Positions 22,747 to 32,085 are shown, counted from the first letter of the stretch. The stretch is DNA of 49,329 nucleotides from Candidatus Enterocloster faecavium (GCA_019118585.1 DWYS01000058.1:1-49329), one strand, 5' to 3'. Notes: generated by a model not told the origin, from the sequence alone. Program-made: numbers and translations.

Positions 22747-24630
22747 TCAGGCTGCGAAATTTCCTGTGTACAGCTGATAGTATTTGCCTTTTGCGGCAAT
22801 GAGCTCGTCGTGGGTTCCCCTCTCGATGATCCGTCCCTGCTCCATGACCATGATGCAGTCGGAGTTCTTTACGGTGGAAAGCCGGTGTGCGATGACGAAA
22901 GTCGTCCGCCCCATCATCAGGGCGTCCATGCCTGCCTGCACCAGCTTCTCCGTCCGGGTGTCGATGGAGGAGGTAGCCTCGTCCAGGATCAGAGCCGGCG
23001 GGTCGGCTACCGCAGCCCGGGCGATAGCCAGAAGCTGTCTCTGGCCCTGGCTTAAATTGGCTCCGTCTCCGGTGAGCATGGTGTTGTAGCCATCGGGCAG
23101 CCGGCGGATAAAGGCATCGGCATTGGCCAGCTTGGCCGCTGCTATGCACTCCTCATCTGTGGCATCCAGTTTTCCGTACCGGATGTTTTCCATCACCGTG
23201 CCGGTAAACAGGTGGGTATCCTGAAGCACCATACCCAGTGAACGGCGCAGGTCTCCCTTTTTAATCTTGTTGATGTTGATGCCATCGTAGCGGATTTTTC
23301 CATCAGCAATGTCGTAAAACCGGTTAATCAGGTTGGTGATGGTGGTCTTTCCAGCTCCCGTAGCGCCTACAAAGGCAATTTTCTGGCCCGGCTTTGCCCA
23401 CAGGCTGATGTTGTGCAGCACAATCTTATCCTTGGTATATCCAAAATCCACATCATCCAGAACCACGCCTCCTTCCAGCTTGGTATAGGTCACGGTTCCG
23501 TTCTGATGTGGGTGCTTCCAGGCCCACAGGTTGGTCTGTGCAGGCGACTCCGACAACTGTCCCTTCTCATCCTCCACCGCATTGACCAATTCCACATAGC
23601 CTTCATCTGTCTCAGATTCCTGGTCCATCAAATCGAAGACACGGCCGGCACCGGCTGCGGCGTTGACCACAAAGTTAATCTGCTGGCTTACCTGGGTAAT
23701 GGGGTTGGTGAAGCTCTTGTTCAATCCTACAAAGGTGATCACCGTACCTACGGTTACTCCCGCCATGCCGTTGATGCCCAGAACCGCTCCGATCATAGCC
23801 ACCAAGGCGTAGCTGATCCATCCGATATTGGCGTTTACAGGCATCAGCAGGTTTGCATAGCCATTGGCCTTGTCGGCGCTGTTTCGCAGGGCCTCGTTGA
23901 CCTTGTGGAAATCATCGATAGCGGCCTGTTCGTGGCAGAATACCTTTACCACCTTCTGGCCGTCCATCATTTCCTCAATGAAGCCGTCCACAGCGCCCAA
24001 ATCCTGCTGCTGGCGGACATAATATTTACCGGACAGCTTGGAAAAATTGGCGGTAACCGTCAGCATCACCGCAGCAGTGAGAATGGAGATAATGGTCAGC
24101 GCGGGATTCAAAATCAGCATGGTCACCAGGGTAGCCGCCATGGTCAAGACCGAGTTGATAATCTGCGGAATGCTCTGGCTGAGCATCTGCCTTAATGTAT
24201 CCACATCGTTGGTATAAACGGACATGATATCGCCGTGGGCGTGGGTATCAAAATAGGAGATCGGCAGGGACTCCATTTTGTGAAACAGGTCGTCCCTCAA
24301 ACGCAGCATGGTTCCCTGGCTGACATTGACCATGATCCGGTTGTAGGAAAACGCGGCGATGACGCCGATCCCCATCACACAGGCCAGCTGGATCAGATCC
24401 GAGCGCAGGCTGCTGAAATCGTCAGACCCCTGGGAAAGCATTGGCATAATGTAATTGTCCACCAGTTTCTGGGGAAAACTGGCCCCAACCACCGTGGCCA
24501 CCGCGTTGATCAGGATACAGGCCACCACGATCAAAAAAGGATATTTATAATAGTGGAGCATATACTGGACCACCCGCTTAATGGGGGCTACAACAGCAGA
24601 TACTCCTGTTCTGGCATGTTTGTCACTCAT
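22747..24630 (-). CDS. ABC exporter half-transporter, catalytically complete subunit
   Basis: A 627-residue membrane-domain plus ATPase fusion of the multidrug exporter type. Six membrane segments occupy about the first 330 residues. An approximately 50-residue insert (AVEDEKGQLSESPAQ and on) separates the halves. The nucleotide domain has Walker A GATGAGKTT, signature NLSQGQRQL, Walker B ALILDEATSSID with the catalytic Glu, and H-loop IAHRLST. GGAGG lies eight bases before the ATG. It pairs with the subunit upstream, whose Walker B is degenerate, giving a heterodimer like BmrCD or TM287/288. Controlled by the MarR gene at the head of the operon. Confidence 0.92.
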   Translation of the reverse strand: MSDKHARTGVSAVVAPIKRVVQYMLHYYKYPFLIVVACILINAVATVVGASFPQKLVDNYIMPMLSQGSDDFSSLRSDLIQLACVMGIGVIAAFSYNRIMVNVSQGTMLRLRDDLFHKMESLPISYFDTHAHGDIMSVYTNDVDTLRQMLSQSIPQIINSVLTMAATLVTMLILNPALTIISILTAAVMLTVTANFSKLSGKYYVRQQQDLGAVDGFIEEMMDGQKVVKVFCHEQAAIDDFHKVNEALRNSADKANGYANLLMPVNANIGWISYALVAMIGAVLGINGMAGVTVGTVITFVGLNKSFTNPITQVSQQINFVVNAAAGAGRVFDLMDQESETDEGYVELVNAVEDEKGQLSESPAQTNLWAWKHPHQNGTVTYTKLEGGVVLDDVDFGYTKDKIVLHNISLWAKPGQKIAFVGATGAGKTTITNLINRFYDIADGKIRYDGININKIKKGDLRRSLGMVLQDTHLFTGTVMENIRYGKLDATDEECIAAAKLANADAFIRRLPDGYNTMLTGDGANLSQGQRQLLAIARAAVADPPALILDEATSSIDTRTEKLVQAGMDALMMGRTTFVIAHRLSTVKNSDCIMVMEQGRIIERGTHDELIAAKGKYYQLYTGNFAA

Positions 24631-24651
24631 AGCATTCTCCTCCTTTCTCTT

Positions 24652-26391
24652 TTAAGCCGGCTGGTCGAAGTCGCCGCTACCTTCCAGCTGTGAGTTATAA
24701 ATCTCCTGGTAAATGGCATTGTTCTTCAGCAGGTTGTCATGGGTGTCAAAGGCATTGATCCGGCCATCCTCCAGTACCAGGATCCGGTCCGCATGCTCGA
24801 CACTGGAAATACGCTGGGCAATGATGATCTTGGTCGTGCCCGGGATCTCCTTGGCCAGGGCCGTCCGGATCTTGGCATCCGTAGCCGTATCCACCGCGCT
24901 GGTGGAATCGTCCAGGATCAGGATCTTCGGTTTTTTCAGCAGGGCCCTTGCGATGCACAGACGCTGCTTTTGTCCGCCGGATACATTGGAGCCGCCTCGG
25001 GTAATAACCGTATGGTATCCATCCGGCATCCGGTCAATGAACTCATCGGCGCAGGCCGCCTCACAGGCCTTTTTGCACTCCTCCTCGCTGGCATCGGGAT
25101 TGCCCCAGCGCAGGTTATCCAGAATGGTTCCGGAAAACAGGGTATTCTTCTGCAGGACCACGGAAACCTGGTTCCGCAGCACCTCCGTATCGTAATTACG
25201 GACATCCACTCCGCCTACACAGACCGAGCCCTCATCCACATCGTAAAGCCGGCAGATCAAATTTACCAAGCTGCTCTTTCCGCTGCCGGTCCCGCCGATG
25301 ACGCCGATGGTCTCTCCGCTCTTAATGTGCAGGTCAATATCGGACAGGGCATTCTTTCCGCTGCCATGCTTATAGGAAAAGTTTACATGGTTGAAATCGA
25401 TCCTGCCGTCTGCCACTTCCATTACCGGCTGTTCGGGGTCCTTCAAATCCGGTGTTTCATCCAGCACTTCGCTGATCCGGCGGATGCTGGCTAAAGACAT
25501 GCTGATCATGACAATGACCATGGACAGCATCATCAGGCTCATCAGAAGGGACATAATGTAGCTGAACAGGCTGGTCAGGTCACCGGTGGTCATATCTCCC
25601 GCCACGATAAATTTGGCTCCAAACCAGGATACGGAGATGATGCAGAAGTAAACTGCCACCATCATGGCCGGGTTGTTGAAAGCCAGAAGGCCCTCCGCCT
25701 TAACGGAAAGGCCGTAAAGCATTTTGGAAGCCTTGGAGAACTTTTTGTTCTCATAGTCCTCCCGGACAAAAGCCTTTACCACCCGGATGGCAGTTACATT
25801 CTCCTGGACGCTGGCGTTCAGGTCATCATATTTCTGGAACACCTGGCGGAAGATCCTCAGGGTCACGGACATGATGATCCCCAGCACGATAACCAGGAAC
25901 ACCACCGCGATCAGGAACATGCTGCTGAGCTTAGGACTGATGATCAGGCACATGGCAAAGCTGAACACCAGGTTCAGGGGCGCTCTCACCGCCACGCGGA
26001 TCAGCATCATAAAAGCGTTCTGTACATTGGTGATATCGGTGGTCATACGGGTCACCAGTCCCGGAACGCTGAATTTGTCAATATTGGAAAATGAAAAAGT
26101 CTGGATATTTTGATAGATAGCCTCTCTCAGATTGGCGCTGAAACCGGCGGATGCGCTGGCTGCATTCTTTCCTGCCAGAGCGCCGAAGCACAGGCTTAAA
26201 AAAGCCATCAGCACCATCAGAGCCCCGTAGCGGTACACCACGGAAAGATTGCTGACCTCCAGTCCCTGGTCAATAATAATAGCCGTTACAAAGGGCATCA
26301 AGATCTCCATTACCACCTCAAGGGCGGTAAAGCCAATACATCGAAAGGTATTGCCTTTATACTGCTTTAACTGCCGTATTACATTTTTCAC
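24652..26391 (-). CDS. ABC exporter half-transporter with degenerate Walker B
   Basis: A roughly 579-residue exporter half. Membrane domain first, then Walker A GGTGSGKSS, signature NVSGGQKQR and Walker B LILDDSTSAVD, where the catalytic Glu is Asp, the mark of the inactive site in heterodimeric exporters. The track's ATG (26424) lies inside the MarR gene; AGGAGG upstream supports GTG 26391 or TTG 26397 (VKNVIRQLKQYKGN). The start overlaps the MarR coding end by about 35 bases, so translation is probably coupled. Exports drugs, lipids or peptides; substrate unknown. Confidence 0.9.
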   Translation of the reverse strand: MKNVIRQLKQYKGNTFRCIGFTALEVVMEILMPFVTAIIIDQGLEVSNLSVVYRYGALMVLMAFLSLCFGALAGKNAASASAGFSANLREAIYQNIQTFSFSNIDKFSVPGLVTRMTTDITNVQNAFMMLIRVAVRAPLNLVFSFAMCLIISPKLSSMFLIAVVFLVIVLGIIMSVTLRIFRQVFQKYDDLNASVQENVTAIRVVKAFVREDYENKKFSKASKMLYGLSVKAEGLLAFNNPAMMVAVYFCIISVSWFGAKFIVAGDMTTGDLTSLFSYIMSLLMSLMMLSMVIVMISMSLASIRRISEVLDETPDLKDPEQPVMEVADGRIDFNHVNFSYKHGSGKNALSDIDLHIKSGETIGVIGGTGSGKSSLVNLICRLYDVDEGSVCVGGVDVRNYDTEVLRNQVSVVLQKNTLFSGTILDNLRWGNPDASEEECKKACEAACADEFIDRMPDGYHTVITRGGSNVSGGQKQRLCIARALLKKPKILILDDSTSAVDTATDAKIRTALAKEIPGTTKIIIAQRISSVEHADRILVLEDGRINAFDTHDNLLKNNAIYQEIYNSQLEGSGDFDQPA

Positions 26392-26869
26392 GTTCAAATA
26401 ACCTCCTGTCTGTCTTAGTTTCATCTGATTCCATCTGCTCCAGCCGGTCCAAAAGTTTCTTGCCCAGCCGTCTCAGCTGTTCTTTTTCCTCACTGTTCAG
26501 AGACTCGTTCAGCTCCTCCTCCATTTTTCCGGTTCTGCGAAGGAACTCCTCCTTCTCCTCCAGAAGCTTATCCGTCGGGCAGATCTGCTTGATCCGCACA
26601 TCCCCCGGAGTTTCCCGAACGCAGAGATAACCGCTTTTCCTCATCCGTTTTACCAGGGCGGAGAGGGTAGATTTGGACAGTCCGATTTCACGGGATAATT
26701 CCGTCAAATAGGTTCCCTGGAGATGGTGTCTTAAAATGTAAACCAGAAAGTATACCTGGGTTCCTCTGATTTCTTCATCCTTTAGCCGAAACTCCAGCTG
26801 CGAAGACAGATTCCAGCTGATCTTTTTGAACATCATAAATAAATCTTCTGTCTGAAATTTTTCCGACAT
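26357..26869 (-). CDS. MarR family transcriptional regulator
   Basis: A 170-residue MarR protein with the winged helix (YLTELSREIGLSKSTLSALVKRMRKSGYLCVRE) and a charged, helical C-terminal dimer region (KMEEELNESLNSEEKEQLRRLGKKL). AGGAGG lies about 12 bases upstream of the ATG. It heads the operon with two ABC exporter halves, the usual arrangement for a drug-responsive repressor of its own operon. Two inverted repeats upstream are candidate operators. Confidence 0.9.
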   Translation of the reverse strand: MSEKFQTEDLFMMFKKISWNLSSQLEFRLKDEEIRGTQVYFLVYILRHHLQGTYLTELSREIGLSKSTLSALVKRMRKSGYLCVRETPGDVRIKQICPTDKLLEEKEEFLRRTGKMEEELNESLNSEEKEQLRRLGKKLLDRLEQMESDETKTDRRLFEREKCNTAVKAV

Positions 26870-26913
26870 GCTGCATGAACACCTCCTGTCCCTTCCGTGT
26901 CAAATGTGAAAGA

Positions 26914-26960
26914 CGTCAAAAGGTATCTTGACGACAATGATTTCGGTACGAACTGTTCGT
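26914..26960. promoter_or_regulatory. Candidate MarR operator region
   Basis: Two inverted repeats: CGTCAA-8 bases-TTGACG (26914-26933) and the near-continuous palindrome ACGAAC-T-GTTCGT (26948-26960). They lie 45-90 bases upstream of the MarR start. No good -10/-35 pair could be assigned between them. Confidence 0.45.
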
Positions 26961-27063
26961 GTCCGTACTTCTTTCACAACAAAGAGTGTAGCGCAGATGC
27001 AGGCAAATGTGAAATCGAATATTTGTATAGGCAATAAAAATCTTTTATAACTGTGGGATTTAT

Positions 27064-27076
27064 ATCTTGATAAGAT
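27064..27076. promoter_or_regulatory. Candidate LysR binding site
   Basis: ATCTT-GAT-AAGAT is a perfect inverted repeat of the T-N11-A kind, centred about 51 bases upstream of the start predicted for the LysR gene at 27154. Confidence 0.4.
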
Positions 27077-27085
27077 CATTTTTTC

Positions 27086-27114
27086 TTGCCATAAGCCGGG
27101 GAATCCCTTATAAT
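27086..27114 (+). promoter_or_regulatory. Promoter of the LysR gene at 27154
   Basis: TTGCCA, 17 bases, TATAAT; predicted start near 27121. Confidence 0.7.
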
Positions 27115-27153
27115 CAATAGATATTCTTTATTTAATATGCAGGAGGCGTTGCG

Positions 27154-28023
27154 ATGAACACCACTCAGCTGGAATGTTTCGTTACAGTGGCGGAATGCCT
27201 GAATTTTTCAAAAGCGGCAGATATCTTAAAGCTGACCCAGCCGGCGGTCAGCCATCAGATCCGTTCCCTTGAGGAAGAGCTGGAGGTCAAGCTCTTCCAC
27301 CGGACCAGCAAGAATGTTTCCCTGACCCAGGAAGGCCTTCTCTTTCTGGCCGATGCCCATCTGATCCTGAAAACAGCCCTGTCCGCCAAGCGGCGGCTGG
27401 AAGACCACACGCCGATCATCCCCTTTGAACTCGGCTGCCACAACCATCTGGAAATGAATCTGCTGCCCCCCGTTCTGAAGATCCTCTCCCAGAACTTTCC
27501 CCTGCTCCGCCCCACCATCCATCTGGTCCCCTTCCCCTCTCTTCTGGATATGGTGGAAAACAGCCAGCTTAACGCTGCTCTAGGCATAAAAGAAGAGCAG
27601 AACAAGTCCTCTCTGTTTTTCAAGGATCTTGTTTCTGCTCCGATTTGCTGTATCTGTTCGCCCGACTATCCTCTGGCCAAGGCGGAAACCCTGACCAAGC
27701 GGCAGCTGTCCGGCACTTTAATCGCCTGCTCTCCACGCCACATTCCCGATTCTGTTTTTGCCGTACAGAACAGCATTCTGTTGAATCTGCCTCCTGAACA
27801 GCGCTTCCTGACCGGGAGCCTGGAAAGCGCCCTGACCCTGGCCAAGGCCGGACTGGGCTATATTCTGTATCCTCAGATTCCCGGCACCCAGGAACCGGGC
27901 CTGCGCTCCATTCCGGTCACCACCCTGCCGGCAGTTTCCTTTGGCGTGTACTGCTCCTCTTCTTTGGACCATCCTGTTTTAAAGACCTTTCTCAGACTCA
28001 TGGGGCAGACCTTTTCTTCTTGA
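27154..28023 (+). CDS. LysR family transcriptional regulator
   Basis: A 289-residue LysR protein (FVTVAECLNFSKAADILKLTQPAVSHQIRSLEEELEVKLFHR). GGAGG lies eight bases before the ATG. The effector domain begins at PFELGCHNHLEMNLLPPVL. Its 3' end overlaps the end of the convergent NhaC gene by 45 bases. It lies at the distal end of the SLC13-C45-NhaC operon, so it may regulate it together with the LysR at 32153, or regulate the MarR-exporter genes on its other side. Confidence 0.92.
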   Translation: MNTTQLECFVTVAECLNFSKAADILKLTQPAVSHQIRSLEEELEVKLFHRTSKNVSLTQEGLLFLADAHLILKTALSAKRRLEDHTPIIPFELGCHNHLEMNLLPPVLKILSQNFPLLRPTIHLVPFPSLLDMVENSQLNAALGIKEEQNKSSLFFKDLVSAPICCICSPDYPLAKAETLTKRQLSGTLIACSPRHIPDSVFAVQNSILLNLPPEQRFLTGSLESALTLAKAGLGYILYPQIPGTQEPGLRSIPVTTLPAVSFGVYCSSSLDHPVLKTFLRLMGQTFSS

Positions 28024-29391
28024 TACTGCTGCCAGAATGGTCAGTACCGGCAAAATCAGGTTATAGAAGGCATAGGGAGCGTAGGCGAAGGGCGAGATGC
28101 CAAGTACCCCGGTAATAAAGACCCCGCAGGTATTCCAGGGAATCAGGGAGGAAGTGGTAGTTCCCGCCGCAGACGCCGTATAGGCCAGCTCTTTTCGTGG
28201 AATCCCCCGCCTGTCGTAAGCGTCCAGGAACAATGCCCCCGGTATGGAGATGGAGATAAATTCCTCTGGCAGGCATACATTTACCAGAATACAGGAACCC
28301 ACTGTGGCGGCAATCAGTCCGCCAAAGCTTTTCACATGCTCCACAACCGGCCTCATCAGGGCCTCCATCTGACCCGTATGTTCCATGATTCCACTGAACA
28401 TCATAGCGCATAGAATCATGGATACGGAGTAAAGCATAGAATTAAATCCCCCTGCAGTCAGCAGGGTATCCAACAGTTCCACTCCGGTACTGCTCACATA
28501 ACCGTCCATGCAGATATCCAGGAGAGTTCCCATATCTGCCTCTCCGTGAAACATCCACTGAAGTGCCGCTGCCAGGATGGAGGCCACCAGACTGGGAATG
28601 GCCGGTACCCGGAGCAGCATCAGGACCACAAGCAGTACCAGCGGAAAGAAAGAAAAAGGCGTAACAGCAAAATGCTCTGCCAGAACCTGCTGCAGCTGCT
28701 CAATCTGGCTGTATACCTCTCCCCCGCCATGGTACTGCTGCCCGATGATAAAAAAGATAACGGCTGCTGCTCCAAGTGAAACCAACGGAAGAGCGATTTT
28801 GTACTTTACATTTTCAAAAATATCTACCTCTGTAATGGCGGAGGTCAGATTTGCAGTGTCCGACAAAGGGGAAATCTTATCCCCGACATAAGAGCCGGAT
28901 ACGATAGCTCCGGCGGCGATTGGCATGGGAATTCCCATAATCTGAGCCAGCCCTGCCATAGCCAGACCGATTGTACCGATGGTTCCCCAGGACCCCACCA
29001 GCATGGACAGCAGGGCACACAGGAACATAGCAGACGGCAGAAATAGCGCCGGAGAAATCAGATCCAAGCCATAATATACCATCGCCGGCACCACGCCGTC
29101 CAAAATCCATGTCCCTGTTAAGATACCGATCAGCAGCAGAATCGTCAGGGAGGACAGAGAACTGCTCATTCCCTTGACCATCCCTGCTTCCACCTCTTCC
29201 CAGGTATATCCGGAAATTAAGGCCATGGTCCCGGCCAGCACCGCCCCAAAAAGCATAGGAATATGGGGAGCCGAATCATAAACAACGACCCCCGCCAGCA
29301 TGACCGCCGCCAGGGCGGTCATGACAAACAGGGAACGAAGGAAGCCAACGGAGCCGGAAAACAGACGTTTTTTACAGCTCATATTGTTCAT
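27979..29391 (-). CDS. NhaC family Na+/H+ antiporter-like transporter
   Basis: About 470 residues with 10-12 membrane segments and the family motif GSYVGDKISPLSDTANLTSA in the middle. NhaC relatives exchange Na+ for protons, or malate for lactate (MleN-like). The track start lies deep in the upstream gene; ATG 29391 (MNNMSCKKRLF) lies 20 bases inside the end of the C45 gene and is the better choice, with translation probably coupled because no clear ribosome site is seen. Third gene of the SLC13-C45-NhaC operon. The C-terminal codons overlap the LysR gene on the other strand. Confidence 0.87.
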   Translation of the reverse strand: MNNMSCKKRLFSGSVGFLRSLFVMTALAAVMLAGVVVYDSAPHIPMLFGAVLAGTMALISGYTWEEVEAGMVKGMSSSLSSLTILLLIGILTGTWILDGVVPAMVYYGLDLISPALFLPSAMFLCALLSMLVGSWGTIGTIGLAMAGLAQIMGIPMPIAAGAIVSGSYVGDKISPLSDTANLTSAITEVDIFENVKYKIALPLVSLGAAAVIFFIIGQQYHGGGEVYSQIEQLQQVLAEHFAVTPFSFFPLVLLVVLMLLRVPAIPSLVASILAAALQWMFHGEADMGTLLDICMDGYVSSTGVELLDTLLTAGGFNSMLYSVSMILCAMMFSGIMEHTGQMEALMRPVVEHVKSFGGLIAATVGSCILVNVCLPEEFISISIPGALFLDAYDRRGIPRKELAYTASAAGTTTSSLIPWNTCGVFITGVLGISPFAYAPYAFYNLILPVLTILAAVSRRKGLPHESEKGL

Positions 29392-30442
29392 ATGAAGTCT
29401 CACAGGGATTTCCCCAGGCAATCCACGCATACCCCTCATCCACACAGAACAGCATAGAGGCGATGGTCTGAAGACTTTGGTCCCCTGCGTGGTTGCAGAT
29501 GGAGGCGGGATGGCCATGATGATCCTTCAGGCACTCTTTTATATAATCCTCTGTAATCTCTCCCTGCTTTTTCTGGAGAAGGTACTCCAGCCTCTGCCCT
29601 CTGAAATGGCGGGCATGATCCCGGTCCGCAGGAAGGAAACGGTCAATGTCCGGGGCAGCAGCCAGGTCATTTCCCTGGGTCAGAATACCTCTGGAAGGAT
29701 ACCTCTCAAAGTTTTCCACTGGTGTGGTCTCAAATACGAGGGCCTGATTTTCCGATGAAGCCACTACATAGTTAATGGAAACGCAGGGTTTAAACTCCAC
29801 CATCAGCTTTTTGACCTCCTCCATCCCTTTGGCCTGGAGGATTCTTCTTCTCATAAAGTTGGTGGGAACGGCCACCCCTCGTATGTCCTTGGTAGACAGC
29901 AGGGTGCTGCAGTTCAGAGAAAGTCCATAACTGTTCATGCCGTTGCGAATCAGCTGGGCCGGCTCGGAAAGGCCCACGATTTTTGTCCCATTTTCCTCAT
30001 CGATATGCAGTACATAGAGATTTTCACCGATGAACGGGGAGTTGTCCCAGTTCTGGCCGCCTATGACGGAATGATTTTGAGTCGCCTCCCGCAGGACGGT
30101 AAAGCAGGTACACTCATTGTGCTCAAAATTGTCCACTCCCTTTTTAAATTTCAGCAGCTCGTATCGGGTATTCAGGACCATCACTACCGCCAGCTCCACG
30201 CCGGCTCCCTCTGCGATGCCTTTCGCCTCTTCCATCAGCTCCGGCATATGCTCCTCCAGATAGGGGACATATTCCATCGCCATCTGTTTCGCCTCTTCCC
30301 AGGTATATCCCTTCCGCTCAAAGGATTTCCGATAGCCCTGGCATACCTTCTCAATCTCCTCCTTCACCTGGGAGCCATGCTGGCATCCCCGCTCAAAGGG
30401 GTCGGAGGACTTTACGTAAACTTCTTTTAATCTTCCATTCAT
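29372..30442 (-). CDS. C45 family autoproteolytic acyltransferase/hydrolase (penicillin acyltransferase-like)
   Basis: A 356-residue Ntn hydrolase of the acyl-CoA:6-aminopenicillanate acyltransferase family. The likely self-cleavage site is NECTCF; cleavage before the Cys (near residue 111) would free it as the N-terminal nucleophile. GGQNWD and GMNSYGLSLNCSTL match the downstream substrate-pocket strands. GAGAGGA precedes ATG 30442; a TTG at 30490 with a very good AAGGAG site would add 16 residues (see the mini-ORF). Bacterial members act as amide hydrolases or N-acyl transferases on acyl-amino acids and related amides. It lies between two ion-coupled transporters, suggesting uptake and cleavage of an N-acyl conjugate. 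No signal peptide is seen. Confidence 0.82.
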   Translation of the reverse strand: MNGRLKEVYVKSSDPFERGCQHGSQVKEEIEKVCQGYRKSFERKGYTWEEAKQMAMEYVPYLEEHMPELMEEAKGIAEGAGVELAVVMVLNTRYELLKFKKGVDNFEHNECTCFTVLREATQNHSVIGGQNWDNSPFIGENLYVLHIDEENGTKIVGLSEPAQLIRNGMNSYGLSLNCSTLLSTKDIRGVAVPTNFMRRRILQAKGMEEVKKLMVEFKPCVSINYVVASSENQALVFETTPVENFERYPSRGILTQGNDLAAAPDIDRFLPADRDHARHFRGQRLEYLLQKKQGEITEDYIKECLKDHHGHPASICNHAGDQSLQTIASMLFCVDEGYAWIAWGNPCETSYEQYEL

Positions 30443-30486
30443 GAATTTAAATCCTCTCTTTTCCTGTTTTTCGCTGCTGGTTTCAT
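30439..30486 (-). CDS. Possible 15-residue leader ORF coupled to the C45 gene
   Basis: ATG 30486 starts 15 codons (MKPAAKNRKREDLNS) and its TGA overlaps the C45 ATG as ATGA. AAGGAG lies nine bases before it. The same ribosome site could instead serve a TTG at 30490 that opens the longer C45 frame. Either way the strong site is used for something other than a simple start at 30442. Confidence 0.35.
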   Translation of the reverse strand: MKPAAKNRKREDLNS

Positions 30487-30503
30487 CCAAATCTTCTCCT
30501 TAT

Positions 30504-31826
30504 TTAGAAGAATGGGAATACCAGCGGCAGGATCACAATACAGCATATAAAGTTGATAATCAGCAACGGCCAACCGTATTTAAAGAAATCCTGGAACTTC
30601 AAATTCGTAAAAGGCATGATTAGCTGGTTGGTTCCAGATGCCATGGGAGTTAAATAAGAGCTGGTAGCTGCCATAGCGATTGCCATAACGATGGCCCTGG
30701 GGTCTGCGCCGATGTGTTCAGCCAAGGCAATACCTACTGGAGCCAGAACGCCTGCGCAAGCCATATTATTCATAAACTGGGTCATAACGGCGGTTCCCAA
30801 CCAGAGGATAGCGGTAATTACATACAGGTTGGTACTTCCGCCGATGGCATTCACAAAAATCTTGCTGAACACTTCGCCCAACGGCGTCTTGTCAATAATT
30901 GCGATAGCCAGGTTAATTCCTGCACAAAACAAGACCAGGGAAGAGCTCATGCTGGAAAGGAACTGCTTAGGCTTTGCCACCTTTAAGAAATACAGCACAA
31001 CCAGAATTGCATAACCCAAATAGTAGGGACTAAATGTTGGTAAAATTTCTCCTACAATTCCTATGCTGTCCAGTACCATTCCAATCAGGAAAACGATAAA
31101 GCCAACACAGACCATGTGCTGTTTGCGTTTCAGTTCCGGGCTAGCCGCAGTATCTACGTCCATTAATACGGTCGCATCTCCCGGAACCTTTTCCTCATAG
31201 GAAGGGCACATCTTGTTAAATACAATCAGATAAATACCTCCCAAAATCATCACTGGAACGCCCACCCAAGCAAAATCCAGCATACCAAAACCCTTGAGGC
31301 CGCTATCCAGTAAGGCTGTATTCGCATACACGTTGGATGTGGTTCCCACCAGCGTACAGGCTCCGCCTAATGTAGTGGCAAAAATAACAAACAGCAGCAT
31401 CTTGGAATAGCTGAATCCCGATCGTTTTGCGATGCCGTATACAACCGGCACAAGGGCCATAGCCACATGGTTATTAGCCAGGAAGAAAGAAAATGCGTTT
31501 CCGAATACGAACAGCACCAGCAGGAGCATCTTTTCTTCTTTAGCCCTATCTCCGCCCGCCACCTTATTGGCATATTTTACGGCGGTATTTCCGATGATAC
31601 TGTCCAGACCCGTTGCGGAGAACAACCCCATAAACATATTGATTACAAACATCAGCTGTAAGCCAGAACTTGCAAAGGGCTCCCTCACCTCAGAAGTGGT
31701 CATCACTCCCAAAAATACCATTACCGGAGCAACGGCTACATAGGTCAGCCAGTTAGGCAAACGGAAAGCCAGAATCAAGATAAACATCAAAATTCCGACA
31801 ATCGCCCCAAAAATCTCAAACGTCAT
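30504..31826 (-). CDS. SLC13/DASS-type permease
   Basis: A 440-residue transporter of the ArsB/NhaD superfamily with about 11 membrane segments. Repeat signatures are FFLANNHVAMALVPVV in the first half and TQFMNNMACAGVLAPVG in the second, plus SYLTPMASGTNQLIM near the end. GAGGAGG precedes the ATG. First gene of the operon with the C45 hydrolase and NhaC antiporter and divergent from a LysR gene. Inference: Na+-driven import of an organic anion or acyl conjugate, with NhaC restoring the gradient or exporting a product. Confidence 0.85.
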   Translation of the reverse strand: MTFEIFGAIVGILMFILILAFRLPNWLTYVAVAPVMVFLGVMTTSEVREPFASSGLQLMFVINMFMGLFSATGLDSIIGNTAVKYANKVAGGDRAKEEKMLLLVLFVFGNAFSFFLANNHVAMALVPVVYGIAKRSGFSYSKMLLFVIFATTLGGACTLVGTTSNVYANTALLDSGLKGFGMLDFAWVGVPVMILGGIYLIVFNKMCPSYEEKVPGDATVLMDVDTAASPELKRKQHMVCVGFIVFLIGMVLDSIGIVGEILPTFSPYYLGYAILVVLYFLKVAKPKQFLSSMSSSLVLFCAGINLAIAIIDKTPLGEVFSKIFVNAIGGSTNLYVITAILWLGTAVMTQFMNNMACAGVLAPVGIALAEHIGADPRAIVMAIAMAATSSYLTPMASGTNQLIMPFTNLKFQDFFKYGWPLLIINFICCIVILPLVFPFF

Positions 31827-31888
31827 ATGCTACCTCCTCATCTTCTCATCCCGCGCGCCGGCCGCGTTTGTAAATGTTTGATAATTTT

Positions 31889-31916
31889 ATTATAATTTTT
31901 TCCTCAAAATCGGCAA
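31889..31916 (-). promoter_or_regulatory. Promoter of the SLC13-C45-NhaC operon
   Basis: Minus strand TTGCCG, 16 bases, TATAAT. Confidence 0.6.
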
Positions 31917-32063
31917 ATACTCATATGATTAAATATTTATAAGCAGCTTCTTATGGGCTAAAATCCACGTTTTTGCGTTGTTTTTAAGGTATATAAGCGT
32001 TTTATTATGTCAAAATAGCTAAATTCCGATGAGACTTTTTGCTTTTCACCCGGCCCCTGCGGA

Positions 32064-32072
32064 TGTTATACT
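32064..32072 (+). promoter_or_regulatory. Extended -10 promoter of the LysR gene at 32153
   Basis: TGTTATACT is a TGn-extended -10; the -35 (TTTTCA/TTTCAC) is weak. Confidence 0.5.
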
Positions 32073-32085
32073 ATAAAAAATAAAT

